From assembly GCF_003111625.1 (NCBI RefSeq), contig NZ_MZGS01000024.1, positions 114,218-178,217 of the forward strand: a stretch of DNA of 64,000 bases. Reading direction: 5' to 3'. Under the pieces are notes generated by a model, which was given only the letters and a program-made list of their open reading frames with translations, was not told the DNA's origin and did not search any database. The stretch is from Methanobrevibacter thaueri (GTDB taxonomy: Archaea; Methanobacteriota; Methanobacteria; Methanobacteriales; Methanobacteriaceae). Each line of letters opens with the position of its first letter. Position 1 is the first letter of the stretch. Below, piece by piece: positions 45,068 through 53,230 of the stretch. The position numbers and the translations under genes were made by a program.

Positions 45068-45718
45068 ATGTACATTATTATAATGGGCGGAGGCCGTGTT
45101 GGTCTAACCCTTGCAAACTTGTTAAGTGAAGAAGGAAACGACATTACCTTAATTGAAAGTGATGAAACATTGTGTAATGAAGTGGCAACAGACTTAGATG
45201 CGCTTGTAATCAATGGAAATGGTACAAATTCCAAATTGCTTGAAGAAGTAAACATTGATGATGCTGACGCTTTCGTTGCAGCCACTGGAAATGATGAGGC
45301 AAACCTGCTTTCATGCATTCTAGTTAGGAAATATGATGTTAAAAGAATTATTGCACGTGTAAGTAACCCTGACCACGAAGAGGCATTCAGAGAGGTTGGA
45401 ATTGATGAGGTAATCAGTCCAGAAATAACCGCCGCAAAACAATTGCAGCAAGTCGTAACCAATCCTCTTGTTGTGAAATTGACTACACTCGGCGAAGGTG
45501 ACGCTGAAATCCATGAAATGACAATAACTAATGACAAGGTAGTTGGAAAACGCTTTAAGGAAATATCTCCTAATAAAGATTATATCATTATTGCCACCTA
45601 TAAAAGCGGCAAATTAGCTATTCCACAACCTGATGACACCATCGCACGTGGAGAAAAAATCACACTTCTTGTAAAAAGAGGAAAATTGAATAAAGTTACC
45701 AAAAAATTAGAAAAATAA
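45068..45718 (+). CDS. trkA: Trk potassium uptake regulatory subunit TrkA
   Basis: 216 aa. RCK N-domain with GGGRVGLTLA (residues 6-15) and the acidic ESDE end of the second strand (29-32), which bind NAD(H) or ATP; RCK C-domain from about 140. Forms the cytosolic ring on TrkH. AGGTGATTTT precedes the ATG. Its stop directly abuts that of the convergent MBL-fold gene. Confidence 0.93.
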   Translation: MYIIIMGGGRVGLTLANLLSEEGNDITLIESDETLCNEVATDLDALVINGNGTNSKLLEEVNIDDADAFVAATGNDEANLLSCILVRKYDVKRIIARVSNPDHEEAFREVGIDEVISPEITAAKQLQQVVTNPLVVKLTTLGEGDAEIHEMTITNDKVVGKRFKEISPNKDYIIIATYKSGKLAIPQPDDTIARGEKITLLVKRGKLNKVTKKLEK

Positions 45719-46324
45719 TTATAATAATGAATAGGACATTCTAATATGTTCCTTTCCATTATTTTCCACTATTGGACCATGGCCAGGATAAATGTTTTTA
45801 ACGTCCAGCTCAGTTAACCTGCGGACACTGTTTTTCATGTCATTATAATCTCCGCCAATGTCCATTCTACCGACTCCACCACCTGCAAAGATAGTGTCTC
45901 CTGAAATTATGCTTTCACCATCCCATAAGCAAATTCCACCCTTTGTATGGCCTGGAGTGTGAATTACCTCAAAATCGGCTATTTTATCCCCTTCCTCCAG
46001 TTCAATGTCCACCCTGGAGTTGTCAACACCTTCAAAAGCGGACATGGAAGTGCCTAGGGTATCCTCGTTTTTAATGGAAATCGCATCGAACTTATGGACG
46101 GCAACCTTGGCGTCAGGGAAGAAATGATTGCCCCCAATATGATCAAAGTGACAGTGAGTATTGACCACCAATTCAATGTCCTCAGGTTCAACGCCATTTT
46201 CACGAAGTTTGGAGAACAAGTAATCCTTATTATGGCCCGCACCAGTATCCACGAGTATATTATCATTGATTAGATAACAATTTGAATCATAATTATAGCC
46301 TAAAATAAAAACAATGGAACTCAT
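45719..46324 (-). CDS. MBL-fold metallo-hydrolase
   Basis: 201 aa, beta-lactamase-like fold. Metal motif NTHCHFDHIGG near residues 59-69 (HxHxDH), HTPGHTKGG near 122-130, GDTIF near 145 and PGHGP near 178. Glyoxalase II-like in size. The open frame reaches 46393, but this would run into the tRNA-Trp gene at 46385; ATG 46324 gives the expected N-terminus (MSSIVFILGYNYDSNCYLI). Confidence 0.87.
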   Translation of the reverse strand: MSSIVFILGYNYDSNCYLINDNILVDTGAGHNKDYLFSKLRENGVEPEDIELVVNTHCHFDHIGGNHFFPDAKVAVHKFDAISIKNEDTLGTSMSAFEGVDNSRVDIELEEGDKIADFEVIHTPGHTKGGICLWDGESIISGDTIFAGGGVGRMDIGGDYNDMKNSVRRLTELDVKNIYPGHGPIVENNGKEHIRMSYSLL

Positions 46325-46384
46325 GAAAGATAATATAATCAAGAAAGTAATTAAAAGTTTTGAAAAAAAAGTTTTATAAGAAAA

Positions 46385-46532
46385 TGGGGTCACAGGGATT
46401 TGAACCCCGATCCTGGGATTTCTCTTGCCTCAGTACTCCAATTGTTCATCACAACAAGTACTGTTCAGTTACGCGTATATTTCTTCAAAGACAACTGGAG
46501 TCCCAGATGATGCCAGGTTACACCATAACCCC
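46385..46532 (-). tRNA. tRNA-Trp (CCA) with 75-nt intron
   Basis: Exon 1 is 46532-46495, exon 2 is 46419-46385; joined they give 73 nt. The acceptor GGGGTTA pairs with TGACCCC with one G-U pair, discriminator A, CCA not encoded. The anticodon stem TGGGA/TCCCA encloses the loop CTCCAGA after splicing, with the anticodon CCA. The intron sits after position 37, the usual archaeal site. Confidence 0.95.
46420..46494 (-). ncRNA. tRNA-Trp intron as box C/D guide RNA
   Basis: On the minus strand the order is a C-like box TTTGAAGA (46489-46482), D' box CTGA (46468-46465), a good C' box GTGATGA (46452-46446) and D box CTGA (46433-46430). The guide just upstream of box D, ACAATTGGAGT, pairs with ACTCCAGTTGT at the exon 1-intron junction with one G-U pair. 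Counting five bases from box D puts C34 of the anticodon opposite the guide, the methylation site known for haloarchaeal tRNA-Trp introns. The D' guide has no match to the mature tRNA. Confidence 0.8.
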
Positions 46533-46583
46533 ACATAACATACAATCATAAATTACATTTTAATAATATATAAATATTTGCAA

Positions 46584-46994
46584 TTAGTCAAATTTCATCT
46601 GCTTATCTATACCTGCTATTTCATCAATTTCAAACCCTTTCTCAAGCGCATAATCCTTTTCAACCTTATAATTTCCATTTTTGGTTCTAGGAGTACTGTC
46701 AGGTTCTAAAAATAGCCATTTGGTGTATTTGAATCTTACTCCAATATATGGCTTTGCGCCAAAGATTTTTGAAAATTCGCAAAGAGAAGAAATTTGATCC
46801 TCTTCAATATAGATTTTATCTTTTGTAGTTGTTTTAACCTCAATAGCCAAATATATTTTGCCGTTTCCTGCTATCACATCAGGCAAAGGTATTTTGGTAG
46901 CTCCCCCTGATGCAGGAGCCCTCATAGCTGCAAAATTCCTATCCCATAATTTATGAACTAATTCTCTTTCTTCTGCTGATCCTTTCTTTGCCAT
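46584..46994 (-). CDS. hjc: Archaeal Holliday junction resolvase Hjc
   Basis: 136 aa PD-ExK nuclease. Conserved residues: E in SAEERELVHKLWDRNF near 8-13, LPDVIAG near 37-43 (metal Asp), AIEVKTT near 50-56 (E-x-K) and QISSLCEFSKIFGA near 67-80. Cuts four-way DNA junctions as a dimer. The gene lies between tRNA-Trp and the five-tRNA cluster on the same strand. Its promoter (TTTATATATC) carries the 19-nt element shared with the DUF457 gene. Confidence 0.93.
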   Translation of the reverse strand: MAKKGSAEERELVHKLWDRNFAAMRAPASGGATKIPLPDVIAGNGKIYLAIEVKTTTKDKIYIEEDQISSLCEFSKIFGAKPYIGVRFKYTKWLFLEPDSTPRTKNGNYKVEKDYALEKGFEIDEIAGIDKQMKFD

Positions 46995-47042
46995 TTAAAC
47001 CCTCAATTAAATAGTTTGATTTAATGATATATAAACAAAAGG

Positions 47043-47061
47043 AGAGAGCATTTGGGAAGTA
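47043..47061 (-). promoter_or_regulatory. Promoter element shared with the DUF457 gene (copy 2)
   Basis: On the minus strand TACTTCCCAAATGCTCTCT, seven bases upstream of the TATA-like TTTATATATC and 48 bases upstream of the hjc start. Eighteen of 19 bases match 26538-26556. Confidence 0.55.
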
Positions 47062-47091
47062 TTCTGAAATCAAAAAAAGTATAATAATAAA

Positions 47092-47164
47092 GGCCGGAGC
47101 CGAGATTCGAACCCGAGTCCCGGGATCCACAGTCCCGGAGGATGACCACCTACCCTACCCCGGC
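47092..47164 (-). tRNA. tRNA-His (GTG)
   Basis: 73 nt. Acceptor GCCGGGG pairs with CTCCGGC; discriminator C73 is typical of tRNA-His. Anticodon loop CTGTGGA, anticodon GTG. The base before position 1 is T, so the G(-1) of mature tRNA-His is not encoded and must be added. CCA not encoded. Confidence 0.95.
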
Positions 47165-47193
47165 AGTTTGATAAATAAATGAAATTGTTAAAA

Positions 47194-47276
47194 TGCGGGA
47201 GCAGGGATTTGAACCCTGGTAGACCTGCGTCAACAGGTCCTAAGCCTGTCCCCTTTGGCCTCTCGGGCACCCCCGC
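47194..47276 (-). tRNA. tRNA-Leu (TAG)
   Basis: 83 nt class II tRNA with a long variable arm (TTGACGCAGG region). Acceptor GCGGGGG pairs with the 3' CTCCCGC; discriminator A. Anticodon stem ACAGG/CCTGT, loop CTTAGGA, anticodon TAG. Confidence 0.93.
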
Positions 47277-47329
47277 TTATGAAAACAAAGGATACATAGA
47301 AACCATTAAAAATCTTAACAAAAGTTTTA

Positions 47330-47407
<78 letters not shown>

Positions 47408-47436
47408 ATACAAATACAAATGAATTTCAATTAACA

Positions 47437-47510
47437 TGGGCCCAATGGGGTTCGAACCCATGACCTTCCGGTTATGAGCCGGACGCTCTACCTGGCTAAG
47501 CTATGGGCCC
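47437..47510 (-). tRNA. tRNA-Met (CAT), elongator type
   Basis: 74 nt. Acceptor GGGCCCA pairs with TGGGCCC; discriminator A. Anticodon loop CTCATAA, anticodon CAT. It lacks initiator features (A1 and three G-C pairs in the anticodon stem). A tRNA-Ile2 with modified C34 cannot be fully excluded by sequence. Confidence 0.85.
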
Positions 47511-47515
47511 AAAAG

Positions 47516-47588
<73 letters not shown>

Positions 47589-47677
47589 ATAAGACACCCA
47601 TCGGACTTAACCAAATAAAACCCATGATTAAATATCAAAAGACTTTAAACAGTAATAATAACTTTGTGTTTACCCAC

Positions 47678-47685
47678 TATATAAA
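47678..47685 (-). promoter_or_regulatory. TATA box candidate of the tRNA cluster
   Basis: On the minus strand AAAGGTTTATATAGTGGG, the best TATA/BRE match in the region, 90 nt upstream of tRNA-Asn. A weaker candidate (GATATTTAATC near 47625) is closer. The divergent radical SAM gene has its own TATA (GTATATAAAG, 47751-47760), 23-32 nt before its ATG. Confidence 0.5.
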
Positions 47686-47782
47686 CCTTTTGGTATTTCC
47701 ACTAATTTGACTAAAAAAAATCAAATCTATACAATAATTAATTTAAACTAGTATATAAAGTTTAAGAAACAAAGATACCAAC

Positions 47783-48763
47783 ATGGATTCTAACATATTT
47801 GACTTAATTAAAAAAGCTAATGACACAACGCTCAACAGGCATGGCAATCTAATTACGCTTGAAAGAGCTGTGTTCCTATCATGGTGGTGCGACAAGGGAG
47901 ACTGCGCATTCTGCTACATGTCAACGCAAAAAAACAAAATAAAAGACCCGACAAAAGCAAGAAGAAACATATACAATATTTATGCAGAAGCAGAAATGTG
48001 CAAACGTCTTGACTGGAATATTGAGTTTCTCTCCGGAGGTTACGAATCCTTCAGCACCCAGGAAATAAAGGAAATTGCAACCACAATAAAGGACATCACC
48101 GGAGATGGAGTCTGGTTGAACACAGGAATAACAGATGAATTGGGAGAATATGGCTCTGAAATCAAGGGAATAACAGGTGCCGTTGAGGTTGCAAATCCTG
48201 AAATCCATGAGAGAGTCTGTCCATCTAAAAAATTAGATGACATAAGCAATATGTTAGATACCGCAGATGATTTAGGATTTAAAAAAGCAATAACCATTAT
48301 TTTAGGTCTTGGCGAAACATTGGAAGATGTTGACTATATCATAGATTACATTAAAGATCACAAAATCGACAGGGTGATTTTTTACTCCTTGAATCCTCAC
48401 AAAGAAACCATTTATGCAAACTCATCACAGCCTGCATCACTCTATTATGCCCAAGTTGTGGCACAAGTCAGGCTAGCATTCCCAGACATTGAAATAATCT
48501 GCGGAACATGGATTGACAATTTGGCAAATATCGGAATATTGATATTGAGTGGAGCAAATGGAATAACCAAATTCCCATTATTCAAGATGTTCGCAACAAA
48601 ATACGGCAAAAGAGTTGAAGAGGAAGTTAAATGGGCAGGACGTGAACTAAAAGGAACATTCACCGACAAATCACAATTAGGCCCTGAAAAAAGTGAAGTC
48701 TCCCCTGATTTGGACAAGTTTATAAAACGATATGTTAAAGAATCATTAAAAAATAAATACTAA
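47783..48763 (+). CDS. BioB/HmdB-like radical SAM protein with CX4CX2C motif
   Basis: 326 aa. The iron-sulfur motif is CDKGDCAFC near residues 36-44, spaced CX4CX2C instead of CX3CX2C. The rest fits the BioB/HmdB/PylB group: IEFLSGGYESFSTQEI near 78-93, EVANPEIHERVCPSK near 134-148, TIILGLGETLEDVD near 170-183 and a C-terminal TIM-barrel end. Product unknown; HmdB, which has CX5CX2C and helps make the [Fe]-hydrogenase cofactor, is the nearest relative I can name. The TATA box 28 nt ahead of the ATG and no Shine-Dalgarno site indicate a leaderless mRNA. Confidence 0.75.
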   Translation: MDSNIFDLIKKANDTTLNRHGNLITLERAVFLSWWCDKGDCAFCYMSTQKNKIKDPTKARRNIYNIYAEAEMCKRLDWNIEFLSGGYESFSTQEIKEIATTIKDITGDGVWLNTGITDELGEYGSEIKGITGAVEVANPEIHERVCPSKKLDDISNMLDTADDLGFKKAITIILGLGETLEDVDYIIDYIKDHKIDRVIFYSLNPHKETIYANSSQPASLYYAQVVAQVRLAFPDIEIICGTWIDNLANIGILILSGANGITKFPLFKMFATKYGKRVEEEVKWAGRELKGTFTDKSQLGPEKSEVSPDLDKFIKRYVKESLKNKY

Positions 48764-48808
48764 TATAATATAAATTATTAATAAAAATCATTGAATGTAG
48801 GTGTTTTA

Positions 48809-49780
48809 ATGGCATTGAATGTAGGCGTCATTGGTGCGGGTGCATTAGGTACTGCAATTGCCCAAACGATGAGCGAAAATGTGGATGAATTATTACTACA
48901 TGTTAGAAAACAGGATTTATGTGATGATATCAACAATACAGGATACAATACTCAATATTATCCCAATAACAAATTAAATGAAAATATTAAGGCTACAACT
49001 GATATTAACGATTTGAAAAAATGCGACATAATCTTTTTAGCAATACCCTCTTCAGCATTTAGAGAAACTTTAAAAAACCTAAAAGAAGTGCTTGAAGAAG
49101 AGACAATTATTGTTACAACCGCAAAAGGAATCGAATACCCTTCATTGAAATCAATGGGTGATTTGATATCAGAATACTTTGATGAAAACTATGTTGCACT
49201 GTCAGGACCTAACTTTGCATCAGAAATAATGTTAAATCAACCGACCATTACAAATATTGCTTCAAGGAAAGCGGAAAACTCCCAGAAAGTAAAGGAAGTA
49301 TTGTCTACCAAACAGTTCAAGGTGAAAATAATTGATGATATCAAAGGGATTGAACTGTGCGGAGTTTTGAAAAACATCAATGCAATAGCTAATGGAATAT
49401 GTGAAGGAATGAACATTAACGAAAATGCAAGATACAGCATCCTGACAAGAGGATTTAAGGACACAATTGAAATCATTGAATCCTTTGGAGGAAATTCAGA
49501 TACCGCGCATGAATACTGTGGATTTGGAGATCTGATTATGACTTCCACCTCATCTGAAAGTAGAAATCATACATTGGGTATCCTATATGGCCAAAGACTG
49601 GTTATTGATGAAGCAGCCAGCGGAATCGTGTTTGAAGGTAAAAACTCAATCAGGGCAGTGAGAGACATTTGTGAGAATAACAATATTGACAGTGAAATCG
49701 TGAATTTTGTTTATGATGTGATTATTGAAAGAATAGCTCCTATTAAGGCATTCAACAAATTATGGGAGAACATTGAATAG
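48809..49780 (+). CDS. gpsA: NAD(P)-dependent glycerol-3-phosphate dehydrogenase, bacterial GpsA type
   Basis: 323 aa. N-terminal Rossmann domain with GVIGAGALGTAIAQ at residues 5-18; ITAKGIEYP-like segment near 104; ALSGPNFASEI near 130; the catalytic Lys in ELCGVLKNINAIANGI near 186; and GFGDLIMT near 240. It interconverts dihydroxyacetone phosphate and sn-glycerol 3-phosphate. Archaeal lipids use glycerol 1-phosphate, so a different use is expected. ATG 48809 is chosen, with AGGTG five bases upstream. The cytidylyltransferase gene follows after 13 nt. Confidence 0.85.
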   Translation: MALNVGVIGAGALGTAIAQTMSENVDELLLHVRKQDLCDDINNTGYNTQYYPNNKLNENIKATTDINDLKKCDIIFLAIPSSAFRETLKNLKEVLEEETIIVTTAKGIEYPSLKSMGDLISEYFDENYVALSGPNFASEIMLNQPTITNIASRKAENSQKVKEVLSTKQFKVKIIDDIKGIELCGVLKNINAIANGICEGMNINENARYSILTRGFKDTIEIIESFGGNSDTAHEYCGFGDLIMTSTSSESRNHTLGILYGQRLVIDEAASGIVFEGKNSIRAVRDICENNNIDSEIVNFVYDVIIERIAPIKAFNKLWENIE

Positions 49781-49793
49781 AAGGTGATTATTT

Positions 49794-50561
49794 ATGATTG
49801 GAGTAATATTATCAGCTGGAATGGGTACAAGATTAATGCCCCTTACAAAAGACAAGCCAAAACCATTGCTTGAAATCAATGAAGTGACATTGCTTGAGAG
49901 AATGATTAAAAACCTGATGAACGAAGACATTACCGAGTTTATCGTTATTGTCGGATACAATAAGGAGAAGGTCATTGAATTTGCACCAATCCTTGAAGAA
50001 AAATATGATATAAAGGTTAAAATCATTGAAAATGAAAATTATGACACCACCAACACTTCAGTATCAACTTACTTAGCAAGCAAATACATTGAAGACAACG
50101 GAAAAGATGATTTCATATTAATCAATGGTGACAATGTTGTCGATCCTGAAATCATCACAAGAATTGCCGAAAGGGAAAATACCAGTTTGATTGTGGATAA
50201 TTTCAAAGACCTCAATGAAGAATCATTTAAGTTAATTATTGAAAATGAAACATTCAATGAAGACAATACCATCGCTAACGGAACAATCAAGGAAATTGGA
50301 AAAGGAATAGACATTCCAAGTTCCACCGGCGAATTCATCGGAGTGTCTAAAGTTTCATCAAGCGACATTGTCAAATTCAATGAGATACTTGAAGACTTAA
50401 TGGAAGAGGACAAGCAAAACTATTACGATTTTGCATACAAACCATTAAGCACCATCAGTCCTATTGATTTTGTATTGACAAACGGACTTAAATGGACCGA
50501 GATTGATGACCATAACGATTGGGAACAAGCTCAAAAATTAATTAATGAATTTGAAAACTAA
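49794..50561 (+). CDS. LicC-like nucleotidyltransferase (phosphocholine cytidylyltransferase family)
   Basis: 255 aa sugar/alcohol-phosphate nucleotidyltransferase. Signature LSAGMGTRLMPLTKDKPKPL at residues 6-25, then ENYDTTNTSVSTYLA near 80-94 and LINGDNVVDPEII near 106-118 (metal Asp). Members of this LicC-like group make CDP-choline or similar CDP-alcohols; glycerol 3-phosphate from the adjacent gpsA is a possible substrate. AAGGTGATT precedes the ATG. The terminator hairpin includes its stop codon. Confidence 0.78.
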   Translation: MIGVILSAGMGTRLMPLTKDKPKPLLEINEVTLLERMIKNLMNEDITEFIVIVGYNKEKVIEFAPILEEKYDIKVKIIENENYDTTNTSVSTYLASKYIEDNGKDDFILINGDNVVDPEIITRIAERENTSLIVDNFKDLNEESFKLIIENETFNEDNTIANGTIKEIGKGIDIPSSTGEFIGVSKVSSSDIVKFNEILEDLMEEDKQNYYDFAYKPLSTISPIDFVLTNGLKWTEIDDHNDWEQAQKLINEFEN

Positions 50562-50580
50562 TTCATTAACTTTACTTTTT
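50542..50580 (+). terminator. Terminator hairpin with the stop codon in its loop
   Basis: TTAATGAATT (50542-50551) pairs perfectly with AATTCATTAA (50560-50569). The eight-base loop and the first base of the right arm contain the stop TAA (50559-50561). A T-rich run follows (50571-50582). Confidence 0.75.
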
Positions 50581-50688
50581 TTAATTTTTTAAATTTATTC
50601 TAAAAAAAGCTATTTTTAATAATATTTATAAATTGAATTAAACAAATATAACTATAATATAAAAAATTATCCTAATGGAGGAATTATT

Positions 50689-52059
50689 ATTAGTGACGAT
50701 GTCGATATGATGTGTGGACTTGAAATCCACGTACAATTAGAAACCGAATCAAAATTATTCTGTGATTGTCCTACAAATTATCAGGACGCACCTATTAATA
50801 CAAACATCTGTCCAGTTTGTCTTAATCAACCAGGTGCTAAACCACACCCTACAAATGAAAAAGCATTGGAAAACGCATTGATGATTGCGTTAATGCTAAA
50901 CTGTGAAATAGACCAAGATGTTATTTACTTTATGAGAAAACATTACGATTATCCTGACTTGCCTTCCGGTTATCAGAGAACCTCAGTCCCTATCGGAATC
51001 AACGGCGAATTAAATGGAATCAGAATCCGTGAAATTCACGCAGAAGAAGACCCAGGCCAATTTAAACCTGACAGAGGTACAGTAAACTTCAACCGTTCCG
51101 GAATCCCATTAGTAGAAATCGTTACAGAACCGGATATAAAATCTCCGGAAGAAGCAAGGAATTTCTTAAAAGAGTTAATTCGTGTTTTACAATACAGTGG
51201 TGCTGCTCGTGGTGAAGGTACAATGAGAGCAGACGTTAACATTTCCATCAATGGTGGAAACAGAGTTGAAATGAAAAACATTAACTCAATCAAGGGAGCT
51301 TACAAATCATTGAACTTCGAACTCATAAGACAGAAAAATCTTGTGAAAAGAGGAGTTGAAGTAAAACAGGAAACTCGTGCTTACTTAGAGTCTCAAATGA
51401 TTACCGTCGGAATGAGGATGAAAGAGGATGCTGATGACTACAGATTCATCACAGACCCTGACCTCCCACCAATGAAGATTTCAGATGAAACCATTCAAAG
51501 AATCCTCGACACAATGCCTGAAGCTCCACACAACAAAGTTAAAAGATTTGTTGAGGAATATGGTATTGATGAGGAATCCGCTAAGGTATTGACTTCAGAA
51601 TTGGATTTGGCTATTGCATACGAAGAAGTTGTAAAAGAGGTCGATGCCAAATTTGCGGCTAAAGTTATGAGAGACGAACTTAAAAGAGTATTGTCCTATA
51701 ACAAAATGGACTTTACAGACAGTAAAATTACATCTGATGATCTGATTGAATTCTTAAAGATGCTTGAAGATAAGGAAATTACCGCAAAAGCAGGACACAA
51801 AATCATCGAGCAAATGCCAAATAACGACAAATCACCAAAAGAAATTGCTGAAGAATTAGGATTGCTTGGTGTCGTTAAGGATGATGAAGTGTTAGCTGCA
51901 GTAAAACAAGCAATAGAAGAAAATCCAAAAGCTGTTGATGATTATCTAGGCGGTCAAAAGGCTTCACTCAACTTCCTGGTAGGCCAAGTAATGAGATTGA
52001 CCCGTGGAAAAGCTGACCCTGGTGAAACTGTTAAACTCTTAAAAGAAAACATTGAATAG
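50689..52059 (+). CDS. gatB: Asp-tRNA(Asn)/Glu-tRNA(Gln) amidotransferase subunit B, possible ATT start
   Basis: About 456 aa. GatB is the tRNA-binding and kinase subunit of GatCAB, which makes Asn-tRNA(Asn) in archaea. Typical are CGLEIHVQLETESKLFC, FDCP-type cysteines (CDCPTNYQ, CPVC), HYDYPDLPSGYQ near 92 and a C-terminal YqeY-like tail. The first ATG is at 50707, but GGAGG (50677-50681) lies 25 nt before it. The codons ATT ATT ATT AGT GAC GAT GTC GAT precede in frame; ATT at 50689 stands seven bases after GGAGG, exactly as ATG does in ehbP. Start at 50689 is therefore preferred, 50707 remains possible. Confidence 0.85.
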   Translation: MSDDVDMMCGLEIHVQLETESKLFCDCPTNYQDAPINTNICPVCLNQPGAKPHPTNEKALENALMIALMLNCEIDQDVIYFMRKHYDYPDLPSGYQRTSVPIGINGELNGIRIREIHAEEDPGQFKPDRGTVNFNRSGIPLVEIVTEPDIKSPEEARNFLKELIRVLQYSGAARGEGTMRADVNISINGGNRVEMKNINSIKGAYKSLNFELIRQKNLVKRGVEVKQETRAYLESQMITVGMRMKEDADDYRFITDPDLPPMKISDETIQRILDTMPEAPHNKVKRFVEEYGIDEESAKVLTSELDLAIAYEEVVKEVDAKFAAKVMRDELKRVLSYNKMDFTDSKITSDDLIEFLKMLEDKEITAKAGHKIIEQMPNNDKSPKEIAEELGLLGVVKDDEVLAAVKQAIEENPKAVDDYLGGQKASLNFLVGQVMRLTRGKADPGETVKLLKENIE

Positions 52060-52070
52060 GGGGAAACCAG

Positions 52071-52874
52071 ATGGGAGAGAAAAAATCTTTTGTTAAAGAT
52101 TACATGACCAAAAATGTTATTAGTGTTTCTCCAGATACTGAAACTGAGAAAGTTATCGATTTAATGAAAGAAAGTCGTCACAACAGTTATCCTGTACTGG
52201 ACAACGGAAAATTGGTCGGTATGGTAACTGCATTCGATATCGTGTCAAAGGAATGGGCAGATACAGTTTCAGGAATAATGAGTACCAAATTGGTTGTTGC
52301 CAACCAAAACCTATCTATCAACGACGCATCAAGAGTGATGTTCAGAAGAGGCATCTCCAGAATGCCTGTCGTTGACGCCGAAGGCGGATTGGTCGGCATC
52401 ATAACAAACACCGATATGGTCAGGTCACACATCGAAAGATCAACCCCTAATAAAGTGGAATACTTCAAAAAGACAATGGAACAGTTATATGGCATTAAAA
52501 CCACTTTAAAACATATGCGTGTTGAAACCAACAAGTTAAGGCCAACACAGGACAGGGTTTATGCTGACGAACTTGAAGGAAGAGCATATGAATTGGAAAA
52601 AGGATTGGCTGAACCTGCAATTGTTGTGAAAACTGGTGACCGGTGGATTTTGGTTGATGGACACCACAGGGCAGTTGCATCCGCTCAAAGAGGATATGAA
52701 ACTGTCGATTCATATGTTGTTGATTTGGGCCAGGACATCAAATTGGGTATGGAGAAAACCGCCGACAAGGCAGGAATTTACAATTTTGACGATATTGAAA
52801 TCATTGATGATGATAAACATCCTTTAATAGCCCTTACAGAAAGTATGCAAGACCAAGAATCTAAAGGAGAATAA
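52071..52874 (+). CDS. CBS-domain protein with ParB-like nuclease/CTPase domain
   Basis: 267 aa. Residues 1-125 are a CBS pair ([11 protein letters not shown] and [11 protein letters not shown]). Residues about 145-225 resemble the ParB/Srx N-terminal domain: [22 protein letters not shown], then [21 protein letters not shown] (box II-like G-H-H-R-A). This fusion occurs in methanogens; a role in sensing adenine nucleotides is inferred from CBS. No HTH for centromere binding is visible, so chromosome partition is unlikely. GGGGGAAACC precedes the ATG; 11 nt after gatB. Confidence 0.75.
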   Translation: MGEKKSFVKDYMTKNVISVSPDTETEKVIDLMKESRHNSYPVLDNGKLVGMVTAFDIVSKEWADTVSGIMSTKLVVANQNLSINDASRVMFRRGISRMPVVDAEGGLVGIITNTDMVRSHIERSTPNKVEYFKKTMEQLYGIKTTLKHMRVETNKLRPTQDRVYADELEGRAYELEKGLAEPAIVVKTGDRWILVDGHHRAVASAQRGYETVDSYVVDLGQDIKLGMEKTADKAGIYNFDDIEIIDDDKHPLIALTESMQDQESKGE

Positions 52875-53167
52875 TGATGAGCAATGAAGAAATTATAAGG
52901 GAAGTGTATGAAGTCCTCGAATCCAGAAGGGACAACCCTATTGACTCATATACCTCCAACATCATGAAGGACAGTGACAAAAGAGCAGAAGACAAAATTC
53001 TTGAAAAAATAGCCGAAGAAGCCGGTGAAGTATTGATTGCCTCTAAAAATGATGAAAATCTTGTATATGAATCTGTTGATTTGATATTCCATACATTATT
53101 GCTCTTGGTCTATAAAGGCATAGAACTTGATGAAATTTTTGAAGAATTCGCAAGAAGAAGAAAATAA
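52874..53167 (+). CDS. hisE: Phosphoribosyl-ATP diphosphatase
   Basis: 97 aa. MazG-like all-alpha enzyme for the second step of histidine synthesis. Motifs [32 protein letters not shown] (K-x4-EE-x2-E metal site, residues 24-55) and [13 protein letters not shown] near 65 (E-x2-D). Two ATG codons in tandem; AAGGAGA lies in the end of the CBS-ParB gene. Confidence 0.93.
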   Translation: MMSNEEIIREVYEVLESRRDNPIDSYTSNIMKDSDKRAEDKILEKIAEEAGEVLIASKNDENLVYESVDLIFHTLLLLVYKGIELDEIFEEFARRRK

Positions 53168-53230
53168 TAAAAAATATATTTAAATAGTTTTATATAAATT
53201 AATTTAATTGAAAAAATATCGGTTATTACA

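Noticed and set aside
45052..45537. 161-residue frame antisense to trkA
   Set aside because: trkA is unambiguous with RCK motifs and a Shine-Dalgarno site; the antisense frame is Ser/Thr-rich noise.
46325..46393. N-terminal extension of the MBL hydrolase to 46393
   Set aside because: It would overlap the 3' end of tRNA-Trp, and ATG 46324 gives the family N-terminus.
46453..46481. D' guide of the tRNA-Trp intron as U39 guide
   Set aside because: Its sequence has no complement around position 39 of the mature tRNA; only the C34 guide is supported.
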